DNA from: Herbaspirillum sp.
GTDB lineage: Bacteria > Pseudomonadota > Gammaproteobacteria > Burkholderiales > Burkholderiaceae_D
Assembly (NCBI GenBank): GCA_028292625.1
Contig: JAQGLY010000051.1
Location: 1 to 45,750, forward strand
Reading direction: 5' to 3'
Length of the DNA stretch: 45,750 nucleotides
Part shown: positions 37,500 to 45,173 of the stretch, piece after piece
How positions within the stretch are numbered: position 1 is the stretch's first letter
How the letters are laid out: each line of letters begins with the position of its first letter
Made by a program: the position numbers and the translations under genes
Notes under the pieces: model-generated
Told to the model about the DNA's origin: nothing
Seen by the model: the letters and a program-made list of their open reading frames with translations, nothing else
Databases searched by the model: none

Positions 37500-39550
37500 A
37501 TGTTCACAAAATATCAAAATTTATGGGATTTCATACGGCAGTCGATCACGAAAGAAAACAACCTGCCGTCCTTGACGCGACGTGAATTCGGAGAAACCCT
37601 CTTCAAGGCTACGAGTCTCCTGCTGCTTCCCGTTTCAAGTGTTGCGGAAGCCGAGGAAATCGACACTGAGTTCGACGTCGTCGTACAACAGGATGTCATG
37701 GTGGTGATGCGCGATGGCGTCAGGCTTGCCACAGACATCTATTATCCGGCACGCGATGGCAAGCCGGTGGCACAAAAATTTCCGTCATTCTCGAACGCAC
37801 GCCCTATAACAAAACTGCGTTCAGCCGCTCGGAAATCACGTCAACGAACTACTTCCCCAAAAGTCGCGCGGAGGTGGCTGCATTCTTCGTACGCCGCGGG
37901 TACGTCCTTATTTACCAAGACTGCCGCGGCCGCTATCAATCGGAAGGCGCATTCGTCAAATACCTGAGCGACGGCACGGATGGTTATGACACCTGCGCCT
38001 GGATCGTTCAGCAAGCTTGGTCGAATGGCCGCATCGGCACCATGGGGCTCTCCTATGCTGCCCATACCCAAGGCGCCCTGGCCAGCGCCAACGCACCAGG
38101 GGTAAAGGCGATGTATCTCGATGCCGGCGGATTCTCGAACGCCTACCAAGGCGGCATCCGTCAAGGCGGCGCTTTCGAACTCAAACAGGCCACCTGGGCA
38201 TACAGCGAAGCACTGGAAAGCCTGAAGGTGCGACAGGATCCGGCAAAATTGGCTGCCATGAAGGCCGTCGACATCAAGGACTGGTTTCGCCACATGCCCT
38301 GGCACCGGGGCGCGTCACCGTTGAGTATGTCGCCCGAATATGAAGAGTATTTTTTTGACCAGTGGGAACATGGCGCCTTCGACGGCTACTGGAAGCAGCA
38401 GGGGATTTATGGCGCGGGTTTCTATGATCAGTATAGCGATGCCGCCATGGTCCATATGTCGTCTTGGTACGACCCTTACCCGCGCACAGCCACCGAGAAC
38501 TACATGGCGCTCTCCCGCCGCAAGCAAGGGCCGGTGCGCCTGATATTGGGCCCCTGGACGCATGGCGACCGTCAACTCACGTATGCGGGAGATGTCGATT
38601 TTGGCCCGCGGGCCATCTTTGACGGCAATGTCGAAACAGATTTTCTCGCCATGCGCCTACGCTGGTTTGATCGTTGGCTTAAGGAAATCAAGAACGGCGT
38701 GGATACCGAACCTACCGTGCGCTTATTCATTATGGGTGGCGGCAGCGGGCGCAAGAATCCCGAGGGCAGAATGGATCACGGCGGTCGCTGGCGTGCCGAA
38801 AAAGATTGGCCTATTCCCGATACGCGTTGGACCCCTTACTATTTTCACCGTAACGGCTTGTTATCCCACGATAAACCAGATGTGTCGTCCAACTGGCGCG
38901 AATATGATTACGATCCCCGCAATCCGGTGCCGACGATCGGTGGTTCCATCACGTCCGGCAAACCGGTCATGGTGGGCGGCGCCTTCGACCAGCGGGAGGG
39001 ACCGCAATTCTTTGGCTCCAAAGCTCCTTACCTCCCTTTGGCTGAACGGCATGATGTGTTGGTTTTCCAAACGCCGCCGCTCTTGGAGGACGTGGAAGTT
39101 ACCGGCCCGATCACGGTCCATCTATGGATCTCGTCTAATTGCCTGGACACCGATTTCACTGCCAAACTGATCGACGTGTACCCGCCGAATCCCGATTATC
39201 CGAATGGCTACGCGATGAATCTGACCGATGGAATATTAAGAGTCCGTTACAGGGATTCGTGGGAAAAACCGGCCCTCATGACGCCGGGAAAAATTTATCT
39301 CATCAGTATCGACGCTTTCCCGACCAGTAATTTGTTTCAACGGGGACACCGTATCAGGATCGACATTTCAAGCAGCAATTTTCCTCACTTCGATCTCAAT
39401 CCAAATACCGGCGAACCGGAGGGACGGGCACTTGCTGCCAAGGTGGCCACTAACCGAATATACTTGAATGACACCTACCCTTCTCATGTGGTGCTGGCAA
39501 TCATCCCGCCGCGAAAATTAAATTCACAAGCATTCAGGTCCCAGCACTAG
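37500..39550 (+). pseudogene. CocE/NonD (X-Pro dipeptidyl-peptidase S15) hydrolase with one frameshift
   Basis: Two frames make one protein of about 683 residues. The first (from 37500, GGGAG upstream) has a Tat-like leader with TRREFGETLFKATSLLLLP, then DVMVVMRDGVRLATDIYYPARDGKP. At 37782-37783 one base is missing: KFP continues only in the other frame as VILERTPYNKTAFSRSEI. The second frame has the S15 nucleophile motif GRIGTMGLSYAAHTQG and the jelly-roll C-terminal domain (DVEVTGPITVHLWISS, AKLIDVYP, GHRIRIDISSSNFPHFDLNPNTG). An exported serine hydrolase for esters or acylated amines. Everything apart from that one base looks intact. Confidence 0.85.
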
Positions 39551-39604
39551 TCGCCCCTGAAATACCTTGCACTCTCAATAACGGCGGGGGTTTCAAGGTT
39601 AAAG

Positions 39605-39691
39605 GCACTGTTAGCTTCTCCCGTGGTTCTGGCCGTGGGAATCGGTGTAAAAACCGTGATCGAGGCAGTGAGAGAGCGGTCAACGACTTGA
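39605..39691 (+). repeat. Repeat fragment E (isolated piece of the accessory repeat)
   Basis: The segment from ACTGTTAGCTTC through GGAATCGGTGTAAAAACCGTG to GCGGTCAACGACTTGACC aligns along its length with 43209-43295 inside copy B, at roughly 80% identity by eye. The long copy A lacks this part, so the family is modular. It lies in the gap after the CocE gene. Confidence 0.7.
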
Positions 39692-39777
39692 CCTTGCCCC
39701 TGTTTTCCGCATCCCATAGCCAAGCCGACTATGGGACTATGGGAATGATCCATCGAATCCGGCAACCGGAAACCCCG

Positions 39778-40638
39778 CTAGTACCGTCCGCCGTTGATGA
39801 ATCGGGCAATGCCACCGGCGACCTCCGTTTCCTGCTCGACAAAGCCATGCGGCGCGCTGCCCGAACAGGCTTCAAGACTCGGTCGCATGCCGGGCTCGAT
39901 GGGGCCGCCGGTGACGGTAACAACCTGCTCGCGCACGCTATGGACCCGCGCCATGATGTTGCGCATGGATGTCGGTGGCGAGCGCAGGCAGTTGTCGGCG
40001 GCATGTCCGATCACCAGCAATGGCAGCTTGATCGCTTCCAGATTCAGATTGAATACTGTGTGCGCGATCCATCGCTTGCGCGCGGCGGTATCGCCCGACA
40101 TCAGCGCTGATGTCAGCACCAGGCCGTCGGGCGCGGAAGACCCCGACAGTCGCGTAGCGACGTTCACGGCAGAAATGGTGCCCCGGCTGGTGCCCACCAG
40201 CCAGATCGCCGCGCCGGTACGACTGCGCACATCGGCGATCACCTTACCCAGATCGTCCGCATGCTGCGACGCTATCCGAAATCCCGCCAATCCGTCATCG
40301 CCGGGCATATCGGACGGAGCATCGACCAGTGCAGTAACAAAGCCGGCGTCGCGAAACGCCGGCAACATGCGCACCAGCGAATTACCCCTCAGCGCGCGCG
40401 GGCAACCCTTGTCGTCAAGATTCAGATGCCCGCCGCCTCCTGCCAGCAGCACCAGCGCAATCCGTGCGCCCTGCACAGACGTGAATGCGTAGCGGGTCGT
40501 GGTGTCATTGTGGGTGGAGATCGTTACGACTTCGCCGCAACGGTTGGATGATGGAGAATTGGTCGTCGATTGAGCAAAGGATTCCCTGATTGCCGGAATC
40601 AGGAGCAGCCAGACGAATATCAGGAAGCGTATCGGCAA
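39778..40638 (-). CDS. Secreted alpha/beta hydrolase
   Basis: 286 residues from a TTG start at 40638; the signal peptide FLIFVWLLLIPAIRESFAQS is clear. IALVLLAGGGGHLNLDD gives the oxyanion loop, WLVGTSRGTISAVNVA the nucleophile Ser, LLVIGHAADNCL the acid region and CSGSAPHGFVEQE the catalytic His. A periplasmic esterase-like protein, family otherwise unassigned. The start lies 6 nt from the edge of repeat copy D, whose GAGGGTG now serves as its ribosome site. The native 5' end may have been replaced when the repeat arrived. Confidence 0.78.
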   Translation of the reverse strand: MPIRFLIFVWLLLIPAIRESFAQSTTNSPSSNRCGEVVTISTHNDTTTRYAFTSVQGARIALVLLAGGGGHLNLDDKGCPRALRGNSLVRMLPAFRDAGFVTALVDAPSDMPGDDGLAGFRIASQHADDLGKVIADVRSRTGAAIWLVGTSRGTISAVNVATRLSGSSAPDGLVLTSALMSGDTAARKRWIAHTVFNLNLEAIKLPLLVIGHAADNCLRSPPTSMRNIMARVHSVREQVVTVTGGPIEPGMRPSLEACSGSAPHGFVEQETEVAGGIARFINGGRY

Positions 40639-40644
40639 AGAATC

Positions 40645-40696
40645 ACCCTCATTCAGAGATTGGGAAGCTTTCGTTCTGCCATTGAACTACACCTGC
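40645..40696 (-). pseudogene. tRNA-Gly(CCC) relic in copy D
   Basis: On the minus strand from 40696: GCAGGTGTAGTTCAATGGCA, then GAACGAAAGCTTCCCAATC. Acceptor strand, D-arm and CCC anticodon loop are recognisable, but the acceptor (GCAGGTG) and anticodon stem have mutated and the T-arm is lost. Non-functional. Confidence 0.7.
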
Positions 40697-40760
40697 ATGA
40701 CGGGCATTTTACGCACGTTTTATGGGGTTCGGCAAACTGTGGGAATGATCAGTGGGAGTA
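40645..40760 (+). repeat. Accessory repeat copy D with tRNA-Gly relic
   Basis: ACCCTCATTCAGAGATTGGGAAGC, then TTTCGTTCTGCCATTGAACT and GGGCATTTTACG match copies B and C. D and C also share the later GGGTTCGGCAAA block that B lacks. It abuts copy A head to head. Confidence 0.8.
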
Positions 40761-41250
40761 GTCAATAGCAGAACGAAAGTTTCCCAAGCTCTGAATGAGG
40801 GTCGGAGGCCACATTGAACCGCTACGGATTCCATCCCCCAATAGATGTTCTTTCCATCTCCCATCACCGGTGGTTCGATTTAAGGGATCGACCGGTAACG
40901 GCACCAGTCTGGTTGCCTGCAGTCCGTTCGAATCCCGCAGCTCTTCCCACGGTCCGAGCGACGCAAGCAGCTGACAGCTTCATTTTTTATTATAAGAAAG
41001 TGGATTCCGTTAGCTGCTTCCCCCATTCGGGTTCGCAGGCGGGAAATTCAAAACCATATCCCGATCGAACCCGTTGCTCGCTTGCCGGTTTGGATGGAGA
41101 GTGAGCACAGTGGGACAACATCCGGTTCGGTTAAACAAGTGATCCAACACCGCCAGTAATTTATTCCACATCGCCATGGCGATAGTGTCCCTGGCGGCAT
41201 TGATCCAGATTCAAATGCTGGAATCCCCACCGGCCTGCCATAAGTGGCTA
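40761..41250 (-). repeat. Accessory repeat copy A (inverted relative to B)
   Basis: The reverse complement aligns with 42936-43488 over nearly its whole length at about 75-80% identity by eye. Shared landmarks include ATGTGGAATAAATTA, GTTTAACCGAACCGGATG, CAACGGGTTCGATCGGGATAT and CCACTTTCTTATAATAAAAAA. It also keeps the internal 11-bp inverted repeat (40964-40974 and 41009-41019) and ends in a piece of the tRNA-Gly relic (40763-40802). It lacks the roughly 65-nt module present in B and E. Confidence 0.85.
40763..40802 (+). pseudogene. tRNA-Gly relic fragment in copy A
   Basis: CAATAGCAGAACGAAAGTTT then CCCAAGCTC corresponds to the D-arm and anticodon arm of the relics in B, C and D. The 5' acceptor strand has been cut off at the junction with copy D, with which it forms a 42-bp near-palindrome. 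Confidence 0.6.
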
Positions 41251-41346
41251 AAAAAGGTCTCAAACTTTTCATCGTTTGTAGCGTGTGCTGAACTAACAAA
41301 GCACATAAATAACGCAGCTCTACAAAAAAGCCCTCATAGATTTGCG

Positions 41347-41403
41347 TCCTAACGCAGCATTAACCGATGTGCTCGCGAATCCAAATTGAATGAATAGTTA
41401 ATG
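41347..41403 (-). repeat. Degenerate attC-like site of cassette 2
   Basis: On the minus strand it runs from CATTAAC, containing the TAA stop of the cassette gene, through TATTCATTCAA and CGGTTAATGCTG to GCGTTAGGA. Layout and the TTCATTCAA / GCGTTAGG words follow attC (59-be) sites, but the outer core sites deviate from RYYYAAC and GTTRRRY and the inner stem is imperfect. Confidence 0.5.
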
Positions 41404-41676
41404 ATCATTGTGCTTGGATTCGGGGAAGAATTTTTCGATCACTAGGACAGCAGCTACTGCAACACCAGCTGCGGACATCGTAAAAATCACCTGAATGAAT
41501 ATATAAAAGGACGCGCCTCCACCTATGTATGGGCGGTTGGAATCGATATAGCCAAGTACGAAAAAGGTACCTAGCAGTGGAACGACAATAGAAACAAGCC
41601 AGCTTCGCATCAGGAAATGTAACAGGCCTCCGGCGAAGAAGGAAACGATCACAGCAGAAAGTTCTGGGTCTTCCAT
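41398..41676 (-). CDS. Cassette 2: small membrane protein of unknown function
   Basis: 92 residues from the ATG at 41676. Three hydrophobic segments (VIVSFFAGGLLHFL, WLVSIVVPLLGTFFVLGYI, FIFIQVIFTMSAAGVAVAAVLVI with small overlaps) and a charged tail FFPESKHNDH. The GTG at 41703 lies inside the upstream attC site, so the ATG is preferred. The stop codon falls in the left core of the next attC-like site, as is usual for integron cassettes. No family recognised. Confidence 0.7.
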   Translation of the reverse strand: MEDPELSAVIVSFFAGGLLHFLMRSWLVSIVVPLLGTFFVLGYIDSNRPYIGGGASFYIFIQVIFTMSAAGVAVAAVLVIEKFFPESKHNDH

Positions 41677-41679
41677 TTT

Positions 41680-41736
41680 CTTTAACGCTTGGTTAACCGG
41701 CACCCTCGCGTGTCCGATTTCAATTGAATGTTAGGC
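41680..41736 (-). repeat. attC recombination site of cassette 1
   Basis: Minus strand: left core GCCTAAC (matches RYYYAAC), then ATTCAATTG, inner arms AATCGG(A)CAC and GTGCCGGTT that pair with one wobble and one extrahelical A, and right end AAGCGTTAAAG. The whole closely parallels the aadA-type attC (GCCTAACAATTCGTTCAAG...TTAACTCAAGCGTTA). Length 57 bp. The TAA stop of the cassette gene lies within the left core. The extrahelical base is what an IntI recognises in the folded strand. Confidence 0.82.
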
Positions 41737-41928
41737 GGGCACATAAAATCCCCACACATTTGCGGATACCTCTGTAGCAGCGAACCGAAGCAGTTCTCCA
41801 TTGTTTTCTGTCTCGTATAACCTGAATCTGTGAAGTTGCCCAGGGTATGCATGATGTGCGAGCTCAACCGCTGGCGCATCAACTAACTGCCATTTTCCAC
41901 CCCAAATGTTGGTACCGTTGATAAGCAT
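41731..41928 (-). CDS. Cassette 1: conserved small protein typical of integron cassettes
   Basis: 65 residues from the ATG at 41928 with GGAAGGTG upstream. NIWGGKWQLVDAPAVELAHHA, LHRFRLYETENNGELLRFAA and the end NVWGFYVPA look like a compact, well-folded single domain. I recall similar 60-70-residue hypothetical proteins in chromosomal integron arrays of Xanthomonadales; function unknown. Its stop codon overlaps the attC core. A frame start at 41955 would add nine residues without a ribosome site. Confidence 0.75.
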   Translation of the reverse strand: MLINGTNIWGGKWQLVDAPAVELAHHAYPGQLHRFRLYETENNGELLRFAATEVSANVWGFYVPA

Positions 41929-42044
41929 AGGTTCACCTTCCTGCACAATATTCATTCCTGTTCATTCGTTTCACGATTCCCTCCACCAATGCAGGCGGCT
42001 GGCTGCGCCCCGCAATATTGCTGCGGCTGCTCATAATAAGCCTG

Positions 42045-42308
42045 CTACGCCGGCTGTGGCGGGTAATAGGCTTGTGGCTGAACCTCATAGTACGCATACG
42101 GCTGGGGCTGGTAATACGGTTGTGGTGCCGCATACCTTGACTGCAAGTTGGCAATGAGCGACCCGATTACTGCCGCACCGAGAATCCCGGCCGCAATGGC
42201 AACGCCGTTTCCGCGATTGCGATGATCGTCTGCGAGGGCTGCGGTCGAAACCGACGCCGTGAGAACACCAGCGATAACCAATGATGAAATAATTTCATTG
42301 CCAGCCAT
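42045..42308 (-). CDS. Exported Tyr/Pro/Gln-rich protein, possibly truncated
   Basis: 87 residues: signal peptide MAGNEIISSLVIAGVLTASVSTAALA, a Gly/Ala membrane-like segment (GVAIAAGILGAAVIGSLIAN), then PQPYYQPQPYAYYEVQPQAY. The TAG at 42045-42047 is followed in frame by about 30 more codons of the same style (QAYYEQPQQYCGAQPAA) to a TGA near 41952, so the stop may be a recent nonsense mutation. Resembles YMGG/RcnB-like small exported proteins; role unknown. Confidence 0.65.
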   Translation of the reverse strand: MAGNEIISSLVIAGVLTASVSTAALADDHRNRGNGVAIAAGILGAAVIGSLIANLQSRYAAPQPYYQPQPYAYYEVQPQAYYPPQPA

Positions 42309-42409
42309 GATGAGATCCTATTCAAATGTAAAGCGTTTAGTCCACGCAACAATTTAATGTAAGCCCCTTCTCACTTTCCTGGCCTGATTGAATCAACTCG
42401 TTACATATC

Positions 42410-42598
42410 TTACGATTTATACAGTTCATGCAATGGCATCACAAGCGACAGGGGAAGCATCGTCATCCGGTCCTTGCAACCTTTGCCCTCTCTGATCGTA
42501 ATCTCCCTTCGTTAGAAATCCAAATCCTTGATCCTCAACTGAGCGCACTCCATTAACCGCATGCCAGTTCCATACAATATCGCCAGGATCAGTACAGC
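42410..42598 (-). pseudogene. Relic of an integron-type tyrosine recombinase (IntI-like)
   Basis: One minus-strand frame reads [24 protein letters not shown], a stop at 42512-42514, then RREITIREGKGCKDRMTMLP and LSLVMPLHEL. This is box I of a tyrosine recombinase with the catalytic Arg (GTGMR) and the beta-hairpin Lys (GKGCKDR). The wording is that of IntI, where GKGxKDRxTMLP is usual, rather than XerC/D. The N-terminal domain, boxes II and III and the catalytic Tyr are absent, and the frame ends 42 nt after MPLHEL. Dead gene. Confidence 0.8.
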
Positions 42599-42932
42599 GA
42601 TCACGATGGGTATTATTCACACTGATTTTCTAACCGCTTCGATTCAATTATGGTCGGCTTGAAAATTTTATTCGAAACATGCGATGGGCATAGCTGAGAT
42701 GAAAGGTCCGCACTATGAGTTAGACGTGGCGAGCGCAGGTGCTTGGTGTATGGGATCCCCATAAATATGGGATGCAGTCCAGCCAGTTTTGTGGATGACC
42801 GCTGCATGACGTCCATATAAATATTCGCAACGAATAATGCGTCCTCCGATCCTCTCATCGGTTGTATCAAAGCTCCTGACGTACCGGTGAACGTCACAGT
42901 AATTCAAGCAGTTACCTGGCTCACTCGCAAAG
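42599..42932. other. Region between integrase relic and repeat B, no convincing gene
   Basis: A 94-codon minus frame (42613-42897) has no recognisable features. TCTAAC at about 42629 and GAGTTAGAC at about 42718 are isolated attC-like half-sites in opposite sense, but the sequence between them does not fold symmetrically. Confidence 0.4.
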
Positions 42933-43506
42933 TGGGCCATTTTTTATGGCAAGTCGATGGGAATTCCAGCGTTGGAACCTGGATCAATGCCTCCAGGGGC
43001 ACCATCACCATGACGATGTGGAATAAATTAATGGCAGTGTTGGATCAACTGTTTAACCGAACCGGATGCTGTTCCACTATGCGTACTATCCATCCAAACT
43101 GGCAAGCGGGCAACGGGTTCGATCGGGATATGTTTTGCATTTCCCTCCTGCGAAACCAAAATGGGTGAAGCAGCTAACTGATTCCACTTTCTTATAATAA
43201 AAAAACGAAGCTGTTAGCTGCTTCGGTAGCTCTGGCAATGGGAATTGGTGTAAAAACCGTGTTCGGGCAGTAGGAGAGCGGTCGAGGATTTGACCGTGGG
43301 AAGAACTGCGGGAGTGGAATGAATGAGGCCAGACTGGTGCCGATACCGGTCGATCCCCTTAATCAAACCAGTGGCATTTGCAATTGGTGAGGACCGCATT
43401 CGGGGACGGGGTCCGTTGTGCTTGCGACTGTGACGGACCTTCGTCTGGAGCTTGGGAAGCTTTCGTTCTACCATTGAACTACACCCGCGTGAGCAGCATT
43501 TTACGT
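42933..43506 (+). repeat. Accessory repeat copy B with tRNA-Gly relic
   Basis: Longest copy. From left: GGCCATTTTTTATGGC block, the shared GTGGAATAAATTAATGGC region, a perfect 12-bp inverted repeat (43167-43178 with 43213-43224), the module shared with E (43209-43295), CTGGTGCCGATACCGGTCGAT, the tRNA-Gly relic and GCATTTTACGTGA. It is inverted relative to copy A, 1.7 kb away. Confidence 0.85.
43424..43488 (-). pseudogene. tRNA-Gly(CCC) relic in copy B
   Basis: From 43488 on the minus strand: GCGGGTGTAGTTCAATGGTA, then GAACGAAAGCTTCCCAAGCT. The acceptor 5' strand, D-arm and anticodon loop TTCCCAA are perfect, but the 3' strand of the T-stem is deleted and the acceptor 3' strand reads CAGTCGC. 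Same deletion as in copy C. Not expected to be a working tRNA. Confidence 0.78.
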
Positions 43507-43642
43507 GACATTCCAACTGTTCTCAAATAGTGAGGGAGCGTTCGGCTTCCTTGTTGGCGGACGCTCGTCATGGTCCTGATTCGTGGTTCTGCCCAGTGGC
43601 CGCATTGGCTGAGAAGCTCCCCAAATGCAGCGCTTTTTCGCG

Positions 43643-45124
43643 TCAAAGCGCTTCGTGCGTGGGCACCTGAGACACTCGCTTGAGCGAGACTGGCGGGACC
43701 AGCATCGCGGTGAGCAGCATAACGACCGAGATCACGAACATGGCTAGAAATGTGATGTGCAGTGATTGATGTAATGCGAGCCGCACAACCGAATTCTGAA
43801 TAACTCCATGAGCTTGACCATCGAGAAGCTGCTTGATCTGGTCAGCCGTGATCGCTACGGCGCTTTTCGTATGCGCAAGGCCGTAGTTGAGCACCGCGCC
43901 GAACAGCGTCGCGCCGAGCGTGTTGCCAAGATTGCGCGAGAACAGGTTCGATGCCGTACCACTGCCACGCTGAGCGGGAGCGACGATCTCCTGGATGAGT
44001 ACCATCGAACTGACACTGGTAATCCCCATTCCAAGACCCATGATCAGCGAACCTAATCCGGCAAGCACCGCCGTGCTATCGGGCGTCAGCAGTGCAAAGA
44101 CGATTGCGCCGAGCGGCACTATACCGCTGCCGAACACAAGGAGCTGCCTCAGTCCGAAGCGATGAAGCGATTTCGCCGACACTGTCGCACCGAGCGGCCA
44201 GCCGACCATCATCATCGTGAGCGCGAGGCCGGCAACGACCGGCGTACCTTGCAGCACGCCCTGCACATACATCGGCAAAAACGTCGTCAACCCCATCATC
44301 GCCATGCCCAAAAGCACAGTGACGCAATTCGAAGCGGCAATCGGTCGCTGGCCCCATACGTTGAACGACATCATCGGATCGACTGCGCGCCTCTCCTGGA
44401 GCACGAACAGCAGCGCACACACGCAGAACACGCCCGACTCGAACAATGCGTGCGACGTGTTGGAAGTACCCGCATCGGTCAGTGCCATCATCAGCGAACC
44501 GATCGCAGCGGTGAACAGTACGGCGCCCGCAATATCGAGCGAAGGGCGTTCGTGCCTGTCCTTTTCGTGCAGAAACGCCATAAAACCAACGGCGGACGCG
44601 AGTCCGATCGGCACATTGAGCCAGAAGATCCATGCCCACGACATGTCGCGGATAATCAAGCCGCCAACCATCGGGCCGAGCACGGCGGAAATCGCCCAAA
44701 CGCTCGCGAGATAGCCCTGAACCTTTCCGCGTTCCCGAGCAGGATAGAGATCCGCGACGATCGTCATCGAGACGGGCTGAATGGCGCCTGCACCTACACC
44801 CTGTATGAGGCGGAAGACGATCATTGCGGGCATCGACCACGCGAAGCCGGCAAGTACCGAGCCTACCAGGAAGATCGAGATGCCCGCGAGCATCACCGGC
44901 TTGCGTCCATAGAGGTCGGCAAGTTTGCCGAAGACGACCGTCATTGCGGTCTGAGCGAGAAGAAACGACGAAAAGACCCAGCTATAAAGATGGAGCCCTC
45001 CAAGTTGCGTGACGATTTGCGGCATCGCGGTCGCGACGATGGTCGCCTCAAGAGCGACCATCACCATAGAGGCCATTACAGAAGCGATGACGAGAGAACG
45101 AGTTGACTTGTGATTTGTAGACAT
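43643..45124 (-). CDS. DHA2-family MFS drug/proton antiporter
   Basis: 493 residues with 14 predicted membrane segments. Motif A is GKLADLYGRKPV (about 66-77) and motif C-like AVLGPMVGGLIIRDM lies in TM5. The start region LVIASVMASMVMVALEATIV carries the DHA2 motif D1-like LEATIVATAMPQI. An exporter of drugs, dyes or other amphiphiles. Its codon usage and GC are a little lower than the core genes. It sits between repeat copies B and C, suggesting acquisition. No regulator gene is adjacent; a 12-bp inverted repeat lies in its 5' leader. Confidence 0.92.
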   Translation of the reverse strand: MSTNHKSTRSLVIASVMASMVMVALEATIVATAMPQIVTQLGGLHLYSWVFSSFLLAQTAMTVVFGKLADLYGRKPVMLAGISIFLVGSVLAGFAWSMPAMIVFRLIQGVGAGAIQPVSMTIVADLYPARERGKVQGYLASVWAISAVLGPMVGGLIIRDMSWAWIFWLNVPIGLASAVGFMAFLHEKDRHERPSLDIAGAVLFTAAIGSLMMALTDAGTSNTSHALFESGVFCVCALLFVLQERRAVDPMMSFNVWGQRPIAASNCVTVLLGMAMMGLTTFLPMYVQGVLQGTPVVAGLALTMMMVGWPLGATVSAKSLHRFGLRQLLVFGSGIVPLGAIVFALLTPDSTAVLAGLGSLIMGLGMGITSVSSMVLIQEIVAPAQRGSGTASNLFSRNLGNTLGATLFGAVLNYGLAHTKSAVAITADQIKQLLDGQAHGVIQNSVVRLALHQSLHITFLAMFVISVVMLLTAMLVPPVSLKRVSQVPTHEAL

Positions 45125-45140
45125 GGGACCGGTATGAAGG

Positions 45141-45173
45141 AAACTGCGGCGGTCTATACCGCCGCCGCAGTTT
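45141..45173. promoter_or_regulatory. Inverted repeat in the leader of the MFS gene
   Basis: AAACTGCGGCGG (45141-45152) and CCGCCGCAGTTT (45162-45173) are perfect inverted 12-mers around TCTATACCG, ending 16 nt upstream of the MFS start codon. It may be a repressor site or an RNA hairpin that limits translation. Confidence 0.6.

Noticed and set aside
37336..37575. 79-codon frame before the CocE gene
   Set aside because: Runs into the ribosome site and coding start of the next gene, no SD, Ser/Arg-rich tail; no family resemblance.
40860..40920. Second tRNA-like 3' end (CGGTAACGGCACCA) in copy A, also in B
   Set aside because: It resembles a T-arm plus ACCA end, but the loop is too long and no D-arm or anticodon arm can be placed; too little to call.
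41048..41299. 83-codon minus frame in copy A and the parallel 93-codon plus frame at 42887
   Set aside because: A related reading (WNKLLAVLDHLFNRTGCC against WNKLMAVLDQLFNRTGCC) is visible in both copies, but copy A has an in-frame stop and different flanks. Similarity follows from the DNA repeat, so coding is not shown.
42629..42725. Possible third attC formed by TCTAAC and GTTAGAC
   Set aside because: The outer words are complementary, but the 90 nt between them show no paired inner arms or cassette gene.
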